The notes under the pieces were generated by a model that made no database searches, had not been told where the DNA came from, and was given only the letters and a program-made list of their open reading frames with translations. 64,000 bases of DNA from Glandiceps talaboti. Taxonomy: Eukaryota > Hemichordata > Enteropneusta > Spengelidae. The position numbers were made by a program, and so were the translations under genes. Positions 61,070 through 64,000 of the stretch are shown here, one piece after another. Where the stretch lies: NCBI RefSeq assembly GCF_964340395.1, contig NC_135549.1:21604842-21668841 (forward strand), in the 5' to 3' direction. Every line of letters starts with the position of its first letter. The stretch's first letter is position 1.

Positions 61070-64000
61070 ATGGTTAGTCTAACTTGCACAACATTCAATG
61101 TACGAGGAGGCCGCGACTCACTCAAACGATATCAGATCTTTGCCTACCTCAAGAATAACCATGAGAGCGATTTTCACTTCCTACAGGAAACTCACACTAT
61201 ACCTGTCGACGAACCGTCTTGGCGTATTGCATGGAGAGGACAGTGTGTTTTTTCTCACGCAAATACTAATACTGCTGGCGTTGCAATTCTTTTCTCTCCC
61301 AAAAGAAATATAAATATTCTGTCAACAAAAAATATCGTCAATGGAAGACTTCTACATGCTCATGTCAAAGTCAATGATAATTCTTTTCACATTATTAACC
61401 TATATGCACCAAATGACGGAAATGAAAGGTTATATGTCCTTCAAAAATTAAAACAACTTTTAAATGAGTTAAATAACGACCCCATCATCCTTGGAGGTGA
61501 CTTTAACTGCACCGTAAACCCTGGAATAGACCGCTCGAGTAAGAAAGAGCCGGATACTCGCACTTCTCTTTGCCTTGATAAATTAACACACAGATTTAAA
61601 TTAGTGGATGCGTGGCGATATCACCAAGGCAACACAAGACAGTACACTTGGCATAAAAGCGATAACACAACAGCTGCAAGAATTGATAGAATTTACATAT
61701 CAAAACATCTCTCTACCCGCATACACACCGCTGACATTTTCACTGGAGCACAAGCCTTCTCAGACCACTCCATTGTGAAAATCAAAATCTCTCTCACAAA
61801 AGTTCAAAACACTTCTCCCGTCTGGTATATGAATACCGACCTACTTGACGACGCTTACTACTGCGACCTCATCCGTGACTTTTGGACACAGTGGCAGAAT
61901 ACAAAAACAGAATTTACGAAAATACAACACTGGTGGGACATTGGCAAACACAAAATAAAACTGCTGACACAGCAATATGCAACTCACAAACGTCAACTCT
62001 TTAAAGATTCAAAACATAAACTTGAACATGAACTAAAAGAAATGGAACACAACATGAATACAAACCCCGATTTGGTAAATATATACAATGACAAAAAAGA
62101 ACTTTTGAAAACATACATTCAATCTGAAAGTAAAGGCGCAGCCGTGCGAACACATCAACAACTTTTGCATGAAAATGATATGTCTGGTGATTTTTTCTCG
62201 AGGCTTGAAAAACGTAAAAACAGTCGTAAAACCATAACCCAGCTCCGCAGAAGCGACCAGACTATTACTAATGAACAAAATGAAATGTGCAAAATCACAC
62301 ATTCCTTCTATCAAGAACTCTTTCTACCTGATCCCACCTCCACTACAGACCAAGAAAAACTACTAGAAAACCTTCCTCAACTAAGTAAAGATGATTCAGA
62401 CTACTGCGACTCAGATATTACACTTGATGAACTAACAACCGCAGTCAAACACCTTTCAAATAACCGCTCTCCTGGCATTGATGGCATTCCTAATGAATTC
62501 TACAAAACATTCTGGTCAACTTTTAAACATGACTTTCTTGATGTCTTTTCCACTTCTATAAAAGATGGCGAACTTCCACAATCCTGCCGTCGCGCAGTAA
62601 TAAGTTTGATCCCAAAGAAAGGTGATAACACATTACTGAAAAACTGGCGTCCAATAAGTTTATTATGCAGTGATTACAAGATATTCACAAAATGTCTATC
62701 TTTTCGACTACGCAATGTACTTGGGAGTATTATCAATATCGATCAAACGTGTAGCATACCAACTCGTAGTATAGAAGACAACATAAATGTTCTTAGAGAC
62801 AGTATATGCTACGCGAATCAAACGCAATTAACTCTTGGAATTGTCGCAATCGACCAAGAAAAAGCATTTGATCGAGTAAACCACAAATATTTAATGAACA
62901 CATTGAAATCCTTCGGATTTGGTGAACACTTTACCCGTTGTATCCAACTCATCTACTCTAATGCACAATGTCTTGTCCGTGTAAACAACATGTTAACAGC
63001 ACCAATCGAATTCAAAAGGGGTATCCGTCAAGGATGCTCCCTATCTGGTCAATTATACATCCTCGCATTAGAACCCTTTTTGCACAAAATACGCACAAAA
63101 AGTGAAATGAAAGGTCTCAGTCTACCCCACACACAACGTAATGTCCTTTTATCGGCTTACGCCGACGATGTCGAATTTCTTGTAACACAAGAGGACGACT
63201 TTACAAAACTTAACAAATGGATTGATATCTATGAAAAAGCTACTAATGCTAAAGTGAATGTTGGTAAATCTGAAGGATTGTGGTGCGGCAACTGGCAATG
63301 TCGTAAAGACGCCCCCATGGGGCTAAAATGGAATAATGAGGGGTTAAAATTACTGGGAATCTACCTTGGAAATTCCGATGATTACGTAAATAAAAACTGG
63401 AGTGAACTCGGTCACAGCGTCCAAACAAAACTGGAATGGTGGGCCAGATTTGCCGAAATCATGTCTTATCATGGACGTATACATGTCATAAACCAATTAA
63501 TAGCTTCAAAACTCAATCATAAATTCAGGTGTCTGTGTCCCCCCAAAGAACTCGTTGAATATCTCCAAAAAACCTTCCTAGATTTTACATGGCAAGGTCA
63601 CCACTGGGTGACAGCAGATGTTCTACATCTTCCTATTGAAAGGGGAGGACTGGGATTAACCCACATTCCCTCTAGAATACAGGCATTCAGATTACAGTAT
63701 TTACAGAGGTATTTATACACTAATAGTAAACACCCTAATTTCGATTTCACTGACTTCTATTTCAGTAAAGTAGGCAACTTAAATTACTGTAAACAGCTAC
63801 TTGTCACCAAATTTAAATATCCACTTCAACACATTCCCCCCTTTTATCAAGACATTCTCTCTTGTTGGGAACAATTCAACTTTAAGAGAAAAGGAAATCC
63901 AGAAACGATTAATGACATTTTAGATGAACCCCTGTTTCATAATCCGTTGATCTTACACCCAATACGCCGTGAACCATTCTACTTACACCACTTGGTAGAA
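61070..64000 (+). CDS. LINE ORF2: endonuclease and reverse transcriptase (3' partial)
   Basis: 977 codons are open to the window end. Endonuclease motifs: FLQETHT near residue 36-42, NLYAPND, GGDFN at 142-146, RIDRIY and SDHS at 231-234. Reverse transcriptase: NRSPGIDGIPNEFYK, WRPISLL, AIDQEKAFDRV with Asp 595, the RQGCSLSGQLY turn and the catalytic YADD at 697-700. Then come the Tx1-style WWARF...HGRI and ERGGLGL segments. An in-frame ATG at 61031 would add 13 residues; I prefer 61070 because the protein then starts MVSLTCTTFNVRG. All catalytic residues seen are present, so the enzyme is potentially active. It makes the nick and primes cDNA at the target. Confidence 0.93.
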   Translation, partial: MVSLTCTTFNVRGGRDSLKRYQIFAYLKNNHESDFHFLQETHTIPVDEPSWRIAWRGQCVFSHANTNTAGVAILFSPKRNINILSTKNIVNGRLLHAHVKVNDNSFHIINLYAPNDGNERLYVLQKLKQLLNELNNDPIILGGDFNCTVNPGIDRSSKKEPDTRTSLCLDKLTHRFKLVDAWRYHQGNTRQYTWHKSDNTTAARIDRIYISKHLSTRIHTADIFTGAQAFSDHSIVKIKISLTKVQNTSPVWYMNTDLLDDAYYCDLIRDFWTQWQNTKTEFTKIQHWWDIGKHKIKLLTQQYATHKRQLFKDSKHKLEHELKEMEHNMNTNPDLVNIYNDKKELLKTYIQSESKGAAVRTHQQLLHENDMSGDFFSRLEKRKNSRKTITQLRRSDQTITNEQNEMCKITHSFYQELFLPDPTSTTDQEKLLENLPQLSKDDSDYCDSDITLDELTTAVKHLSNNRSPGIDGIPNEFYKTFWSTFKHDFLDVFSTSIKDGELPQSCRRAVISLIPKKGDNTLLKNWRPISLLCSDYKIFTKCLSFRLRNVLGSIINIDQTCSIPTRSIEDNINVLRDSICYANQTQLTLGIVAIDQEKAFDRVNHKYLMNTLKSFGFGEHFTRCIQLIYSNAQCLVRVNNMLTAPIEFKRGIRQGCSLSGQLYILALEPFLHKIRTKSEMKGLSLPHTQRNVLLSAYADDVEFLVTQEDDFTKLNKWIDIYEKATNAKVNVGKSEGLWCGNWQCRKDAPMGLKWNNEGLKLLGIYLGNSDDYVNKNWSELGHSVQTKLEWWARFAEIMSYHGRIHVINQLIASKLNHKFRCLCPPKELVEYLQKTFLDFTWQGHHWVTADVLHLPIERGGLGLTHIPSRIQAFRLQYLQRYLYTNSKHPNFDFTDFYFSKVGNLNYCKQLLVTKFKYPLQHIPPFYQDILSCWEQFNFKRKGNPETINDILDEPLFHNPLILHPIRREPFYLHHLVE

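Larger units (their letters stand above)
59181..64000 (+). mobile_element. Tx1-clade LINE, apparently intact, 3' end beyond the window
   Basis: The 5' UTR starts CGCCATCTTGAACGG right after the TTC tract. ORF1 is at 59394-61004, a 65-bp gap follows, and ORF2 runs from 61070 without a stop to the last base. Two-ORF structure, a single CCHC knuckle in ORF1, an apurinic-type endonuclease at the ORF2 start and the RT style all fit the L1/Tx1 group. No frameshift is seen, so the copy may be young. Confidence 0.9.

Overview
The window looks like nuclear DNA of a microsatellite-rich, AT-rich animal with long introns. GT-AG split genes, extracellular modules on phase-1 exons, C2H2 zinc-finger genes, foldback elements and a Tx1-type LINE fit a marine invertebrate such as a lancelet, hemichordate or lophotrochozoan. 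The species cannot be fixed from the sequence. There are no bacterial operons and no CRISPR.

Layout. (1) 254-3987, plus: the last four exons of a D-threonine aldolase / D-serine dehydratase-like PLP enzyme, with a 276-bp near-perfect palindrome in one intron. (2) 6603-8009, minus: an intronless five-pass membrane protein of unknown family. (3) 8.1-17 kb: no recognisable gene; microsatellites and copies of short inverted-repeat elements. (4) 17137-28499, minus: a seven-exon zinc-finger gene whose exons join in frame into a predicted 1159-residue protein, built from three tandem copies of a two-exon cassette plus four C-terminal fingers. Its introns hold 24-bp and 42-bp minisatellites. (5) 29.3-30.9 kb: a divergent promoter region shared with (6) 30889-33075, plus: an 11-finger C2H2 protein. 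(7) 34-44 kb: repeats only, including a palindrome nested in a TA tract nested in a MITE, and a decayed LINE. (8) 44677-58693, plus: seven exons of a lectin mosaic (C-type lectin domain, fucolectin/F5-8C-like domain, two sushi/CCP domains) with a 1.6-kb 30-bp minisatellite in one intron. (9) 58953-64000, plus: a 228-bp (TTC)n tract abutting the 5' end of an apparently intact Tx1-clade LINE (ORF1 with CCHC knuckle; ORF2 with endonuclease and reverse transcriptase, open to the window end).

The genes do not form one pathway. The two strongest leads are the tandemly triplicated zinc-finger cassette gene with its divergent zinc-finger neighbour, and the intact Tx1 LINE sitting exactly at a TTC microsatellite, which suggests microsatellite-targeted retrotransposition.
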